Assembly (NCBI RefSeq): GCF_000757905.1
Contig: NZ_JRLH01000010.1
From: Arsenophonus nilaparvatae
Lineage (GTDB): Bacteria > Pseudomonadota > Gammaproteobacteria > Enterobacterales > Enterobacteriaceae
DNA: 64,000 bases
Direction: 5' to 3' (one strand)
Position numbers and translations under genes: made by a program
The notes under the pieces: generated by a model
Database searches by the model: none
What the model was told of the DNA's origin: nothing
Seen by the model: only the letters and a program-made list of their open reading frames with translations
In this document: positions 44,932 through 54,048 of the stretch, piece by piece
How the letters are laid out: each line of letters starts with the position of its first letter
Numbering within the stretch: position 1 is the first letter of the stretch

Positions 44932-44952
44932 ATGGGAGGCTTAGCCCCCCAT
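44932..44952 (-). terminator. Terminator after hslVU
   Basis: Stem ATGGGAGGC / GCCCCCCAT (one A-C mismatch) with a three-base loop, 36 bp beyond the hslU stop, followed on the minus strand by ATTATTTTTATAAC. It would separate hslVU from menA. Confidence 0.7.
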
Positions 44953-44987
44953 CCAAGATTATAATCAGCAAAGTTAACGACGCCAGA

Positions 44988-46319
44988 TTATAAAATAAAT
45001 CGACTCAGATCTTCATCAGCAACTAGTTCATCTAGATGCTTAGCTACGTAATCAGCGTCAATTATAATGTCTTGACCATTGCGTTCACTAGCATCGAAAG
45101 AGATGTCTTCCATCAATCGCTCAAGAACGGTATGTAATCGACGAGCACCAATATTTTCTGTTTTTTCATTTACTTGCGATGCTGCTTGAGCAATTTTATT
45201 AATACCTTCTGGCGTAAATTCAATGTTTAAACCTTCGGTTGCCATCAATGCTTTATATTGTATAGTTAAAGAGGCATTTGGTTCAGTTAAAATACGGTTA
45301 AAGTCTTCTGCCGTCAACGCTTGTAGTTCGACTCTGATGGGTAATCGGCCTTGTAGCTCCGGGATCAAATCCGATGGGCTGGCAACCTGGAATGCACCAG
45401 AAGCGATAAACAGAATATGATCAGTTTTTACCATCCCATGTTTAGTAGAAACGGTGCAGCCTTCAACTAAAGGTAGCAAATCACGTTGTACACCTTCTCG
45501 AGAGACATCAGGGCCAGACGTTTCACCACGTTTACAAATTTTGTCGATTTCATCGATAAAAACAATGCCGTGTTGTTCAACTGCATCAATGGCTTGCTGT
45601 TTTAGTTCTTCTGGATTGACCAGCTTTGCTGCTTCTTCTTCAATCAATATTTTGAAGGCTTCTTTGATCTTCATCTTACGGGGTTTATGTTTTTGCCCTG
45701 CCAGATTTTGAAACATAGATTGCAATTGACTGGTCATTTCTTCCATACCAGGAGGAGCCATAATTTCAACGCCTACCGGTGTAGTAGCAACCTCAATTTC
45801 AATTTCTTTATCGTCCAGCTTACCTTCTCTTAGTTTTTTACGGAAAGATTGACGTGCGGTAGAAGGTTCTACATTAGGATCAGGTTGTCCCCAATTATTT
45901 TTAGCCGGAGGTAATAAAACATCAAGAATACGTTCTTCTGCCAGTTCTTCTGCTCGGTAACGGTTTTTTTCTATAGATTGCAGGCGTACCATTTTTACAG
46001 CAGCGTCAGTCAAATCACGAATAATAGAATCGACCTCTTTACCCACATAACCGACTTCAGTAAACTTTGTTGCTTCTACCTTGATAAAGGGAGCATTAGC
46101 CAGTTTTGCCAAACGACGGGCAATTTCAGTTTTACCCACACCAGTTGGGCCAATCATCAAAATATTTTTCGGTGTTACTTCCTGACGTAGTGCTTCATCA
46201 AGTTGCATACGACGCCAACGATTACGTAGCGCAATAGCGACAGAACGTTTTGCTTTGTCTTGACCAATAATATGATTGTCCAATTCACTGACAATTTCAC
46301 GAGGCGTCATTTCAGACAT
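44988..46319 (-). CDS. hslU: HslU, ATPase of the HslUV protease
   Basis: An AAA+ unfoldase that feeds proteins into the HslV chamber. Almost identical in pattern to E. coli HslU and exactly 443 residues from the ATG at 46319 (MSEMTPREIVSELD). The frame continues upstream into hslV, but that extension is not part of the protein. Walker A is GPTGVGKTE, Walker B is IVFIDEIDK, the pore loop is GYVG, sensor block LQGRLPIRVEL, and the C-terminal DLSRFIL docks into HslV. It begins 10 bp after hslV, in one operon driven by a heat-shock promoter. Confidence 0.97.
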   Translation of the reverse strand: MSEMTPREIVSELDNHIIGQDKAKRSVAIALRNRWRRMQLDEALRQEVTPKNILMIGPTGVGKTEIARRLAKLANAPFIKVEATKFTEVGYVGKEVDSIIRDLTDAAVKMVRLQSIEKNRYRAEELAEERILDVLLPPAKNNWGQPDPNVEPSTARQSFRKKLREGKLDDKEIEIEVATTPVGVEIMAPPGMEEMTSQLQSMFQNLAGQKHKPRKMKIKEAFKILIEEEAAKLVNPEELKQQAIDAVEQHGIVFIDEIDKICKRGETSGPDVSREGVQRDLLPLVEGCTVSTKHGMVKTDHILFIASGAFQVASPSDLIPELQGRLPIRVELQALTAEDFNRILTEPNASLTIQYKALMATEGLNIEFTPEGINKIAQAASQVNEKTENIGARRLHTVLERLMEDISFDASERNGQDIIIDADYVAKHLDELVADEDLSRFIL

Positions 46320-46329
46320 GTTTAAATCC

Positions 46330-46860
46330 TTAAGATTTTGAAGAGAGCTCTTCAAAGTTAAAATTATGGTTGGTATAAATACAGATATCACTCGCTATAT
46401 TTAACGCTTTTTCTGTAATATCACGTGCGCTCATTGTTGTATTTTCTAACAATGCACGCGCAGCGGCTTGTGCATAGGCGCCACCAGAACCAATAGCGAT
46501 CAAATCATTTTCTGGTTGAATAACATCGCCATTACCTGTAATGATCAATGAGCTGTTTTCATCTGCAACAGCTAAAAGCGCTTCGAGTTTTCTCAGCATA
46601 CGATCAGTACGCCAATCTTTAGCCAATCCAACAGCGGCTTTCGTTAGGTGTCCTTGGTGAAGTTCTAGTTTTCGTTCAAAAAGGTCAAACAGGGTAAATG
46701 CATCAGCAGTACCGCCTGCGAAGCCCGCAATAACTTTATCATTATAAAGGCGGCGCACTTTACGGACGTTGCCTTTCATGACGGTATTACCCATCGTCGC
46801 CTGTCCATCACCACCAATTACAACTTGGCCATTACGGCGAACACTTACGATTGTAGTCAT
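46330..46860 (-). CDS. hslV: HslV, peptidase of the HslUV protease
   Basis: A threonine peptidase forming a double hexamer. 176 residues, as in E. coli, with MTTIVSVRRNGQVVIGGDGQAT: the Thr exposed after Met removal is the nucleophile. GNTVMKGNVRKVR, FAGGTADAFTLF and GSGGAYAQAAARALLENT are the expected blocks. First gene of the hslVU operon, with a clear sigma-32-type promoter about 100 bp upstream and a small hairpin in its leader. Confidence 0.97.
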   Translation of the reverse strand: MTTIVSVRRNGQVVIGGDGQATMGNTVMKGNVRKVRRLYNDKVIAGFAGGTADAFTLFDLFERKLELHQGHLTKAAVGLAKDWRTDRMLRKLEALLAVADENSSLIITGNGDVIQPENDLIAIGSGGAYAQAAARALLENTTMSARDITEKALNIASDICIYTNHNFNFEELSSKS

Positions 46861-46889
46861 GAGTCAGCCCTTGGTTATTTTATTAGGGG

Positions 46890-46905
46890 AGTATGTAAAC
46901 ATACT
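46890..46905 (-). promoter_or_regulatory. Leader hairpin of hslVU mRNA
   Basis: Stem AGTATG / CATACT with a four-base loop in the 5' leader of hslV. A leader stem-loop that helps mRNA stability is known for E. coli hslVU. Equivalence is inferred from position. Confidence 0.45.
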
Positions 46906-46956
46906 TTTTAGGTTTTTTATGACGTAAAAAGTCAGTATTTACGCTATTAGGAATGT

Positions 46957-46984
46957 AAATGGGGGATAATAATTATTTTTCAAC
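46957..46984 (-). promoter_or_regulatory. Sigma-32 (heat-shock) promoter of hslVU
   Basis: On the minus strand, GTTGAAA (46984-46978), a 13-base spacer, then CCCCATTT (46964-46957). The sigma-32 consensus is CTTGAAA, 11-16 bases, CCCCATnT, so only one base differs. The -35 box overlaps the stop codon of ftsN. Confidence 0.85.
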
Positions 46985-47726
46985 CCTTACTTGTACGAAG
47001 AATGCAGCCGGATACGCCGACAGATTTAGCTCGGTCACGTATTTTTTCTGCTGCTTCTTGATTGTAAGGCCCAAGAACTACGCGATGCCAACCTTCAGTC
47101 GAGCTAATCCTACTCTCTAAACCTGAAAAGGCCAGGTTAGCTTTAATTGATTCTGCTTGCTCCAGGTTCTTAAATGAGCCGCATTGTACCACTATTTTTT
47201 GTTGGTTATTTGTTGGTTGTTGGGGCTGTGGTGCGGGTTTTAATCGCAGAGGTGATTCTATTGGTGGGCCATTAATGATCACGTGTGAGCGGGGAACATT
47301 ATCATTATTAGGCACCTCGGATAGATTTGTGGTGGGATTGCGTCTATCCGCATCAATCTGCTCAAGAAATTGACGCTGTTCATTGGTTAACTCGGTGGTG
47401 TTATTAATATTTGATTTGGTTGAGTGGTTAAAGTTTGGTAGATCAGAGCCCCGCTTTTCCAGCTCTTTTATGTAACGCCACCGTTCTTCTGGTTTAGGAG
47501 GTAGACTGTTGACTGGCTGATTGCTGTTAGGTGAGGTTGTTTTGTTAAGCACAGGAACGCGTTTATTTTGCGTAATGTAATATAAGCCACCAATAAAGAC
47601 AATTACGATGGCAATAGCGACAGCAAGGGTTGTTTTCGGCAATCCTTGATTTGACTTTTTTTTGCCTGCATGCTTATTTTTACGGGGCGTTGTGCGCCCT
47701 CGTCTTACGTAATCTTTTTGTGCCAC
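46980..47726 (-). CDS. ftsN: Cell division protein FtsN
   Basis: A 248-residue bitopic inner-membrane protein that triggers septal peptidoglycan synthesis. The cytoplasmic start is AQKDYVRRGRTTPRKNK-like, as in E. coli, followed by one membrane helix at about 33-53 (TLAVAIAIVIVFIGGLYYIT). A Pro/Gln/Asn-rich periplasmic linker includes ERWRYIKELEKR (essential region helix) and LTNEQRQFLEQIDADRR. The SPOR domain is at about 170-248 (KIVVQCGSFKNLEQAESIKANLAFSGLESRI ... VVLGPYNQEAAEKIRDRAKSVGVSGCI), which binds denuded glycan. It is shorter than E. coli FtsN (319) through a reduced linker. Confidence 0.94.
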   Translation of the reverse strand: MAQKDYVRRGRTTPRKNKHAGKKKSNQGLPKTTLAVAIAIVIVFIGGLYYITQNKRVPVLNKTTSPNSNQPVNSLPPKPEERWRYIKELEKRGSDLPNFNHSTKSNINNTTELTNEQRQFLEQIDADRRNPTTNLSEVPNNDNVPRSHVIINGPPIESPLRLKPAPQPQQPTNNQQKIVVQCGSFKNLEQAESIKANLAFSGLESRISSTEGWHRVVLGPYNQEAAEKIRDRAKSVGVSGCILRTSKG

Positions 47727-47796
47727 TTTTCAATTCGCTAATTAATAAAAAAGTTACATTAATTCGTTATATGTTACTTAACCTAATCACTTTTGA

Positions 47797-48840
47797 CTAG
47801 TTTTTAGGTGGACAAACACTATCACGGATAATTAAATGGCAGTCTAGCAGTTTTGCATTTTTATCTATTCCGTGGCCTTCGATTTTCGCTAAAAGTAGTA
47901 ACATTGCCTGGCGACCAATTTCAAAGCGAGGTTGCTCGATTGTGGTGAGAGCGGGTTCACTATATTGTGCAAAATTGAGATTGCCAAATCCAATAATAGA
48001 TAAATCTCTTGGTAATGTTAGCCCCATACGTTTGGCCTGTCATATAGCACCAATAGCCATAATATCATTATGGCAAAAAATTGCGCTAGGTGGCTTAGTT
48101 AATGCAAAAAGTTTTTTTATGCCTTCAGCACCACCTTGGTAACTAAAATCACTATTAATAATATATTCCTGTTGCACCTTTTTACCTGCCCGCTGTATCG
48201 CTTGAGTGTAGCCTTGCAAACGATATTGGCAAGACAGAATGGTTTCTGGGCCTGTTATGCAAGCAATATATTTATGACCCAGTTTTTGTAAATAGTTAAT
48301 TGCATTAAAAGAGTAGGTTAGATTATCAATATTTATAGTAGCAAAATTGAATTCAGGTACAAATTCATTTGCAACAACTATTGGTGGTAAATTTTTTAGT
48401 TTTCTATTGGCGAGTGAAAACGGAATATCAGAATTGAGTAACACAATGCCATCAATTTGTTGGCTAATAAATATATCAATAAGAGTGTGTTGTTGTTTTT
48501 TATAATGTTTACAATCACCAATCAGTACCATATATCCTTGTTCAGCAGCCACTTGTTCAATACCACTAATAATATCAGGACAAATAGGACTGGTAATATC
48601 GGGTATAGCAACAAAAATAGTTTTAGCTTTGCTTGATTTGGTATTTTTTGTCAGACAATAGGTATCATAACCCGTTTTCAACGCAGCTTGTTCAACCTTC
48701 TGGCGCGTCTTGACAGAAACTTGATCTGGCCTAGTGAGTGCTCGTGAAACGGTTGCAGTAGACACGCCTGCTGTGTTAGCAACATCCTTCATCGTTGCGT
48801 TGTGGTGATTTATCTTTTGTTGCATATCTCCACCTTGCAT
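47797..48840 (-). pseudogene. cytR: cytR, LacI-family regulator broken by a TGA codon
   Basis: CytR represses nucleoside uptake and catabolism genes with CRP. The DNA-binding domain is intact (MKDVANTAGVSTATVSRALTRPDQVS), as is most of the ligand domain, up to FCHNDIMAIGAI. There an in-frame TGA (48042-48040) stands where E. coli has Ser (ALGALSQAKR); after it the same frame continues QAKRMGLTLPRDLSIIGFGN to the normal C-terminus. A single C-to-G change from TCA explains it. The truncated product of 266 residues lacks the last part of the core, so it probably cannot bind inducer normally. The start may be the ATG at 48825, which has GGTGGAG close upstream. Readthrough or a sequencing error are alternatives. 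Confidence 0.88.
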
Positions 48841-49019
48841 ACTTCAATGACTAATTAAGTCTATTTAATCAATGCATTTACTTATCTTAATCACTTTGCC
48901 AGCAAAATTTGTAAATAAATTTGTCTGAATCGTTCAATTAGATTTATTTATAGAATAGCTTCGCACAAAACTAATTTTATTTGCTTCAATAGGTGTAAGT
49001 AGATGATTAATAGCAGCGA

Positions 49020-51209
49020 CTAATTTTCAGTTGGATCAACATCGATATTCCATTTTACTTTTCGACTTTCAGGGTATGCCATAATTTCAGGTAAAATATG
49101 TGAAAGGAATTGTTGTAAATAGGAGCGCGAAGGATGCTGGAGTAGTAATTGCCAACGGAAACGGCCTGCCCGCTTAGCTTGGATCGCCGGTGTAGGACCC
49201 ATTAACCAAAGTTGTGAGTCGCGCCTGGTATGTTGTTCTATATATTGGCGGAACTTGTTTAAAAAATCAGGTGCCGATTGGTTATGATGATCTTCTGAAC
49301 GGATCATGATATGACTGCTATGTGGTGGCAAAAAAACATCACGTCGTTCCGCTAGTGTTTCTGTCGCGAACGCGTTATATCCTTTTTCTAATAATGTCGC
49401 TAATAATGGATGTTCAGGGTGGTAGGTTTGTAGGATCACTTCACCATGTTTACCGGCCCGCCCAGCCCGTCCAGATACTTGGATATAAAGCTGAGCAAAT
49501 CTTTCGGTTGCCCGATAATCACTGGAAAAAAGTGCGCCATCTACATTCAGTAGGGCGACCAGAGTAACATCAGGAAAATGGTGTCCTTTCGCTAGCATTT
49601 GGGTGCCGATCAAAATTCGAGCACCACCTGTATAGACAGTTGCTAGCTGTTTTTCTAATGCGCCTTTCCGCCGAGTGGTATCTCTGTCAACGCGGGTAAC
49701 CGGTATATTAGGAAAAAGCTGGTTAATAGCTTCTTCTAACTGTTCAGTTCCTAAACCGACAGGGAGCAGATGCGTTGAGCCGCAGTGTGAGCATTGTATT
49801 GGGATTGGCAGTTGACTATCACAGTGATGGCAACGTAGCTGACGTTGATGATGGTGTAGTGTGTAATAATGATCACAACGTGAACACTCGGCAATCCAAC
49901 CACAATCATGGCAAATTAATGTTGGTGAGTAACCGCGGCGATTTAAAAATAGCATCACTTGATTATTTGCTGCCAGATGATCTTCAATACGCTGTATTAA
50001 TGGTCTTGACATACCATATTTTAATGGCTGGCCTTTTAAATCAAGTAAATGTTGACTTGCCGGTTTGGCGTTTCCAGCTCGTTGGGTTAGATCTAGACGG
50101 TGATATTTTCCTTGTTCAATATTATAAAGACTTTCTAACGAAGGTGTTGCAGTACCCATAATAATTGGAATGTTCTCTTTTTTGGCACGAAAAACAGCCA
50201 GATCACGGGCATGATAACGCCATCCGTCTTGTTGTTTGTAAGAGTTGTCGTGTTCTTCATCAATAATGATCAAGCCAAGATTGGCAAAGGCAGTGAATAA
50301 TGCGGAGCGCGTGCCAATTACAATAGCACTGTGTCCCTTTTGTGCCCGCAACCAGACCGTCAGTCGTTCACTATCATTTAATGCGGAATGCAGCACATCA
50401 ACAGGCGCATTAAATCGCTCACTAAATCGTTGGATAGTTTGGGGAGTAAGACTAATTTCAGGTACCAGGACTAATGCTTGTTTACCTTGTGCTAAAACAT
50501 TTTCAATCACACTGAGATAGACTTCTGTTTTACCAGAACCCGTGATCCCCACTAATAACCAAGGCATAAATGTTGACAGAGAACTTATTGCCCCTACTGC
50601 TGTTGACTGTTCTAGGTTAAGTTTTGGTTTTTCACCACAAAGATGAAAATCAGTATGCCAGTTTTCCATTTTTGGTTGGATGGGTAATAGTTGAATCAAG
50701 GCGCTCTTTTTTAATGCTTGTAGTGCACTTTCACTCAATTCGTATTCTGTTATTTGATGACGATAAAGGGGCTGTTGCTGTAGTAATGCGAGCGCCTGTT
50801 GTTGTTTTGGCGCTCTTTTAAGCTGGTTTGGGGCAAAAATTTTACCTTGCTGGCTGATTTGCCATTGCCATAGCGGAGAAAATGTTGCCGCTTTGCCTTG
50901 CCGCAGTAACACTGGTAGTGCATGAAATAGTACTTCACCAATCGGGTGATGGTAATACTGAGATGCCCAAAGTAGCAATGACCATAAACAGTCAGAAAAT
51001 AACGATTCTTGATCTAACACTTGTTCAATGGTTTTTAATTGTTCACTACTGAGCTCACTATTTTGATTATGCGATAATACAATACCTAAGGTAGTACGCT
51101 TGCCAAATGGCACCAATACCCGGCAACCTTTAGCTGGTAAAGGAAGATTGGATTGGTAATCAAAAACGCGCATTAGCGGAACAGGGAGCGCCACTTGAAC
51201 AATAGCCAT
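49020..51209 (-). CDS. priA: Primosomal protein N' (replication restart helicase)
   Basis: A 3'-to-5' DNA helicase that reloads the replisome at stalled forks. 729 residues (E. coli 732). The N-terminal 3'-end-binding domain starts AIVQVALPVPLMRVFDYQ. Walker A is GITGSGKTEVYL, Walker B with the DEEH box is IIIDEEHDNSYKQQDGWRYHARD. The zinc region has eight Cys in CHDCGWIAECSRCD ... CHHCDSQLPIPIQCSHCGSTH. Helicase lobe 2 has GRAGRAGKHGEVILQTY. It is divergent from rpmE as in E. coli. Confidence 0.97.
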   Translation of the reverse strand: MAIVQVALPVPLMRVFDYQSNLPLPAKGCRVLVPFGKRTTLGIVLSHNQNSELSSEQLKTIEQVLDQESLFSDCLWSLLLWASQYYHHPIGEVLFHALPVLLRQGKAATFSPLWQWQISQQGKIFAPNQLKRAPKQQQALALLQQQPLYRHQITEYELSESALQALKKSALIQLLPIQPKMENWHTDFHLCGEKPKLNLEQSTAVGAISSLSTFMPWLLVGITGSGKTEVYLSVIENVLAQGKQALVLVPEISLTPQTIQRFSERFNAPVDVLHSALNDSERLTVWLRAQKGHSAIVIGTRSALFTAFANLGLIIIDEEHDNSYKQQDGWRYHARDLAVFRAKKENIPIIMGTATPSLESLYNIEQGKYHRLDLTQRAGNAKPASQHLLDLKGQPLKYGMSRPLIQRIEDHLAANNQVMLFLNRRGYSPTLICHDCGWIAECSRCDHYYTLHHHQRQLRCHHCDSQLPIPIQCSHCGSTHLLPVGLGTEQLEEAINQLFPNIPVTRVDRDTTRRKGALEKQLATVYTGGARILIGTQMLAKGHHFPDVTLVALLNVDGALFSSDYRATERFAQLYIQVSGRAGRAGKHGEVILQTYHPEHPLLATLLEKGYNAFATETLAERRDVFLPPHSSHIMIRSEDHHNQSAPDFLNKFRQYIEQHTRRDSQLWLMGPTPAIQAKRAGRFRWQLLLQHPSRSYLQQFLSHILPEIMAYPESRKVKWNIDVDPTEN

Positions 51210-51332
51210 TATTAAATGTTCCTAATCATTTTCATACAGCTTATTTATAAGACACATAAAGATAGAGTATCACATTATTTGAATAGATTTCATTGCGCTA
51301 TAAACAGATTTTCTGTATGATCCGCCACCTTT

Positions 51333-51354
51333 GTTAGTAATTTTGATTACTAAC
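51333..51354 (+). promoter_or_regulatory. Leader hairpin upstream of rpmE
   Basis: Perfect nine-pair stem GTTAGTAAT / ATTACTAAC with a four-base loop, 77 bp upstream of the rpmE start. Leader structures that let ribosomal protein L31 control its own mRNA are described in gamma-proteobacteria. This may be one, or a hairpin at the promoter. Confidence 0.45.
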
Positions 51355-51430
51355 ACTATTCTTAATCGATTTGACGTATGGTGTCTAGCGTTAGGGTTAG
51401 ATAGCGATGCGGCCTAAGTAGAGGTTTTCT

Positions 51431-51646
51431 ATGAAAAAAGATATTCACCCTAAATATGAAGAAGTTACTGCGACTTGTTCTTGCGGTAATGTAATGAAAA
51501 TTAAATCAACTGTTAATCATGATCTGAATTTGGATGTTTGTGGTAAATGTCATCCATTCTATACAGGTAAACAGCGTGATGTGGCTGCCGGCGGCCGTGT
51601 TGATCGCTTCAAGCAGCGATTCAATATTCCAGGCATGAAAAAATAA
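51431..51646 (+). CDS. rpmE: 50S ribosomal protein L31, zinc-binding type
   Basis: A 71-residue ribosomal protein bridging the subunits. It keeps four Cys for zinc (CSCGN and CGKCHP), so it is the C+ form replaced by YkgM under zinc starvation in E. coli. MKKDIHPKYEEVTATCSCGNVMKI through RFNIPGMKK matches E. coli RpmE nearly throughout. AGAGG precedes the ATG. Confidence 0.97.
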   Translation: MKKDIHPKYEEVTATCSCGNVMKIKSTVNHDLNLDVCGKCHPFYTGKQRDVAAGGRVDRFKQRFNIPGMKK

Positions 51647-51955
51647 TAATGGCTTAATGATACAAGCCAAAATCATGCTTATAATATAGGAGTAACACTT
51701 CGCTTAATATCGGGGTGTTACTGTTATATAAAACCAAATTTGTTGAATTAAAAACAATTAAACTAAGACTATTTTTACAAAAAACTTTAGTTATTTGATC
51801 TTTAAACACAAAATGTATAAGAATTTCAAAAATAATTTAACGAAAAATTAACATTAATTATTAAGCAGCATAACGGGTATCAAACGTGATTTTTTTCTTT
51901 TTGAGGCGAGAGAAAGATTTGTCAATAAGCGGTAATGATGTTTTTATGAACAATA
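51647..51955. other. Spacer between rpmE and the IS91-type element
   Basis: About 300 bp without a gene. A stem AGTAACAC / GTGTTACT at 51691-51722 lies 45 bp after rpmE and may be its terminator, though no T run follows. The rest is AT-rich and featureless. Confidence 0.4.
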
Positions 51956-53233
51956 TGAGTTAACTTTGTACAATTGAGTGGATTTTAAGTAGATCTCCCC
52001 TTACCCCAAAAAGGGGACGTAACGCATTCGAGCAATCTCTAAAGCATGATCGACTAATTGAGCTATCCTCAATCCTTCGATAAAACGAGAAAATTTCATC
52101 CTGCCACCACAAAGAATGCAACTAAACGGATCGACTCCTAAAAACCGCTGGCTTAGCAGGGTAAAAGTCATCGAACGTTTTCTTTTGAATGCCGATTGTC
52201 CCACTGCTTTTCTAACAATATCGAGTAATTTTCCCACCACTCGATTTGCCAAAAAACCAAAATAACGGATCATCCGAAAATGTTTCTCGGGGATCTGTTT
52301 GATAAGCCGTAAAATTAATTCTTTCTGGGTTAAATCTAAATTTTTATAATGACCGGTATTATGGTCGAAAAACCGCAACGTAATGCGACTTCCTCCATCA
52401 TAATGCGCTAGCCTTGCGCCAGAGACTGGCGGTTTCTTCAGGTAACGCCCAATATACTTTGCTGTTTTTTGGGCATTGGATGTCGGGTCGGCAAAATAAA
52501 CATGCCAATAATCTTTACCTTCAGCATTTTTCCCTGCATTCAGAATAAACCGCTTCCACTCATCATAATCTCTTATGTGCTGTAAACTTTCAGGTAGGTA
52601 AATTTTCCCCCAGACAGAAAGAAGATATTGTCGAATATTCCACATCCAACGTTTTCTGACTTTAGCGAGGTCAAATTGCATCGACTTCCATTTTTCATTT
52701 TGATTGATGCCGCCCATTGTCCATGAGAGATGAATATGCGTGTTCCAGTTTAGTTTTCTCCCATAGGTATGTAGCGCACCAAAAATACCCATTGTTAATC
52801 CCCGTTTTTTTGCTGCATAAAGTAAATTGTCCGCAGCAAACGGGAACAGTTTCCCTAGTAACCATCGATTCAATTCAAAGAGAAGCCAAAGACTATCCGG
52901 CATCGTAAACGTACCATGTTGCCATTCGACATCCGGTAAACGCATTATATTTGTGTCTATCCAAGTATCCGTGGCTTTTGTTCCACAGGATGGACAACCT
53001 CGTCCCTTGCAGGTAAAACAAACTAACTTCTGATGAGCACAATCTTCATTTTCACAACAGTATTGACGGAACCCCATCATCGTTGTGCCACAGGCTAACA
53101 TTTTTGTTACCACCTCGATTTCAATATCTCTCAGTTGGGTAGTTTCCATGATCGCCGCCCATGCATTATTCCGCTCAAAAAGCAATTTTAACGGTTTGGG
53201 TTGAAAATCAGCTCTCATCGGGAAGTTAACTCA
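51956..53233 (-). mobile_element. IS91-type element, limits tentative
   Basis: A transposase gene between rpmE and metJ, where E. coli has no such gene. An 11-bp inverted repeat TGAGTTAACTT / AAGTTAACTCA stands 35 bp beyond the stop and five bases before the start of the gene. IS91 elements move by rolling circle and usually lack such repeats, so these may be regulatory sites, not ends. The true termini could lie further out. A GC-rich hairpin CCCCTT...AAGGGG lies at 51999-52015, overlapping the end of the gene. Confidence 0.6.
52001..53218 (-). CDS. IS91-family HUH transposase
   Basis: A 405-residue rolling-circle transposase. The N-terminal zinc-binding domain has a Cys series CCENEDCAHQKLVCFTCKGRGCPSCG (about residues 53-78). 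The HUH motif is THIHLSW near residue 160. The Y2 motif is YIGRYLKKPP near residue 255, with two Tyr four residues apart, the nucleophiles that nick and join single strands. A C-terminal CILCGG pair follows, as in this family. Length and frame look complete, so it may be active. Its frame starts with ATG at 53218. Confidence 0.9.
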   Translation of the reverse strand: MRADFQPKPLKLLFERNNAWAAIMETTQLRDIEIEVVTKMLACGTTMMGFRQYCCENEDCAHQKLVCFTCKGRGCPSCGTKATDTWIDTNIMRLPDVEWQHGTFTMPDSLWLLFELNRWLLGKLFPFAADNLLYAAKKRGLTMGIFGALHTYGRKLNWNTHIHLSWTMGGINQNEKWKSMQFDLAKVRKRWMWNIRQYLLSVWGKIYLPESLQHIRDYDEWKRFILNAGKNAEGKDYWHVYFADPTSNAQKTAKYIGRYLKKPPVSGARLAHYDGGSRITLRFFDHNTGHYKNLDLTQKELILRLIKQIPEKHFRMIRYFGFLANRVVGKLLDIVRKAVGQSAFKRKRSMTFTLLSQRFLGVDPFSCILCGGRMKFSRFIEGLRIAQLVDHALEIARMRYVPFLG

Positions 53234-53535
53234 CGGAAAAAAGAAACGAAATTAGCCATTTAACGATTAATAACTGTCATGTTTTAGGGTGAAAAAATAA
53301 TCAATTTTAACGTTGCAAGATTATTTAACCAAATCTTATTTAACTAACCGACAAAACACGCTATAAAACGTCCTGTATCACTTTTTATGAAGAGATATAC
53401 GATGGGTAATAGGGAATGATAGGTTTTTTTATTTGATAGCCTTAAAATCAATTACAGGCGGTTTTTTTTATGTCTGTACTTACTGGTTATCGATTTGCAG
53501 CCGTAGGCTGATTCGTTCAAGAATAAGACAAATAA
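53234..53535. other. Spacer between the IS91-type element and metJ
   Basis: About 300 bp without a gene. A weak GCCT...AGGC stem followed by T8 (about 53440-53470) reads as a possible terminator in the plus direction. A small CAGCC/GGCTG hairpin at 53498-53510 lies just beyond the metJ stop. Confidence 0.35.
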
Positions 53536-53853
53536 TTAATATTCCCATGTATCTGGATCAATACCTTTTTGGCGCATAACGATTTTTGCTGCTTCTGGAA
53601 TCTCATCATCACGTTCTTTACGTAAATCATCGTCATTTGGCAACGGTTGCCCCGTGAAGGCGTGTAAAAACGCTTCACATAGCAATTCACTGTTTGTTGC
53701 ATGGCGTAAATTATTAATTTGTCTACGAGTGCTCTCGTCTGTCAAAATTTTAAGTACTTTTAATGGGATAGATACTGTGATCTTTTTTACTTGCTCGCTT
53801 TTTTTACCATGTTCAGCATAAGGGCTAACATAATCACCATTCCACTCAGCCAT
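53536..53853 (-). CDS. metJ: Methionine repressor MetJ
   Basis: A 105-residue ribbon-helix-helix repressor that uses S-adenosylmethionine as corepressor. Length and sequence match E. coli MetJ: WNGDYVSPYAEHGKKSEQVKKITVSIPLKVLKILTDE, with the DNA-contacting strand KKITVSI, then RRQINNLRHATNSELLCEAFLHAFTGQPLP. It is divergent from metL. In E. coli metB stands between them as the first gene of metBL. Here that gene is absent but candidate MetJ boxes remain in the shared 416-bp region. Confidence 0.97.
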   Translation of the reverse strand: MAEWNGDYVSPYAEHGKKSEQVKKITVSIPLKVLKILTDESTRRQINNLRHATNSELLCEAFLHAFTGQPLPNDDDLRKERDDEIPEAAKIVMRQKGIDPDTWEY

Positions 53854-54016
53854 GGGATACCTTAAGTTAAGTCAATCAATAGAAGAATTTAGTTGCTGTA
53901 TAAATATAGCCTTAATTGGCAAAAATTTGTTTAATAAGTTTCTAATATTCTATCGTTTATTGTCGGGTTTAATATTGATAATTATCCCATTACTTGATTT
54001 AAACGTAAAGTATTTT

Positions 54017-54048
54017 GGATTTCCAGATGTATTAACATCTTCATGTCC
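54017..54048. promoter_or_regulatory. Probable tandem MetJ boxes (MetJ operator)
   Basis: Four adjacent 8-bp units: GGATTTCC, AGATGTAT, TAACATCT, TCATGTCC, matching the met box AGACGTCT at 4, 6, 5 and 4 of 8 positions. Tandem phased boxes are how MetJ binds. They sit 222 bp before metL and 164 bp from metJ. Confidence 0.55.

Noticed and set aside
46320..46391. N-terminal extension of HslU overlapping hslV
   Set aside because: The ATG at 46319 gives the exact 443-residue E. coli form; the extension is only open frame.
47797..48027. Separate small gene starting MGLTLPRDLSIIGFG
   Set aside because: It is the in-frame continuation of cytR beyond the TGA codon, not an independent gene.
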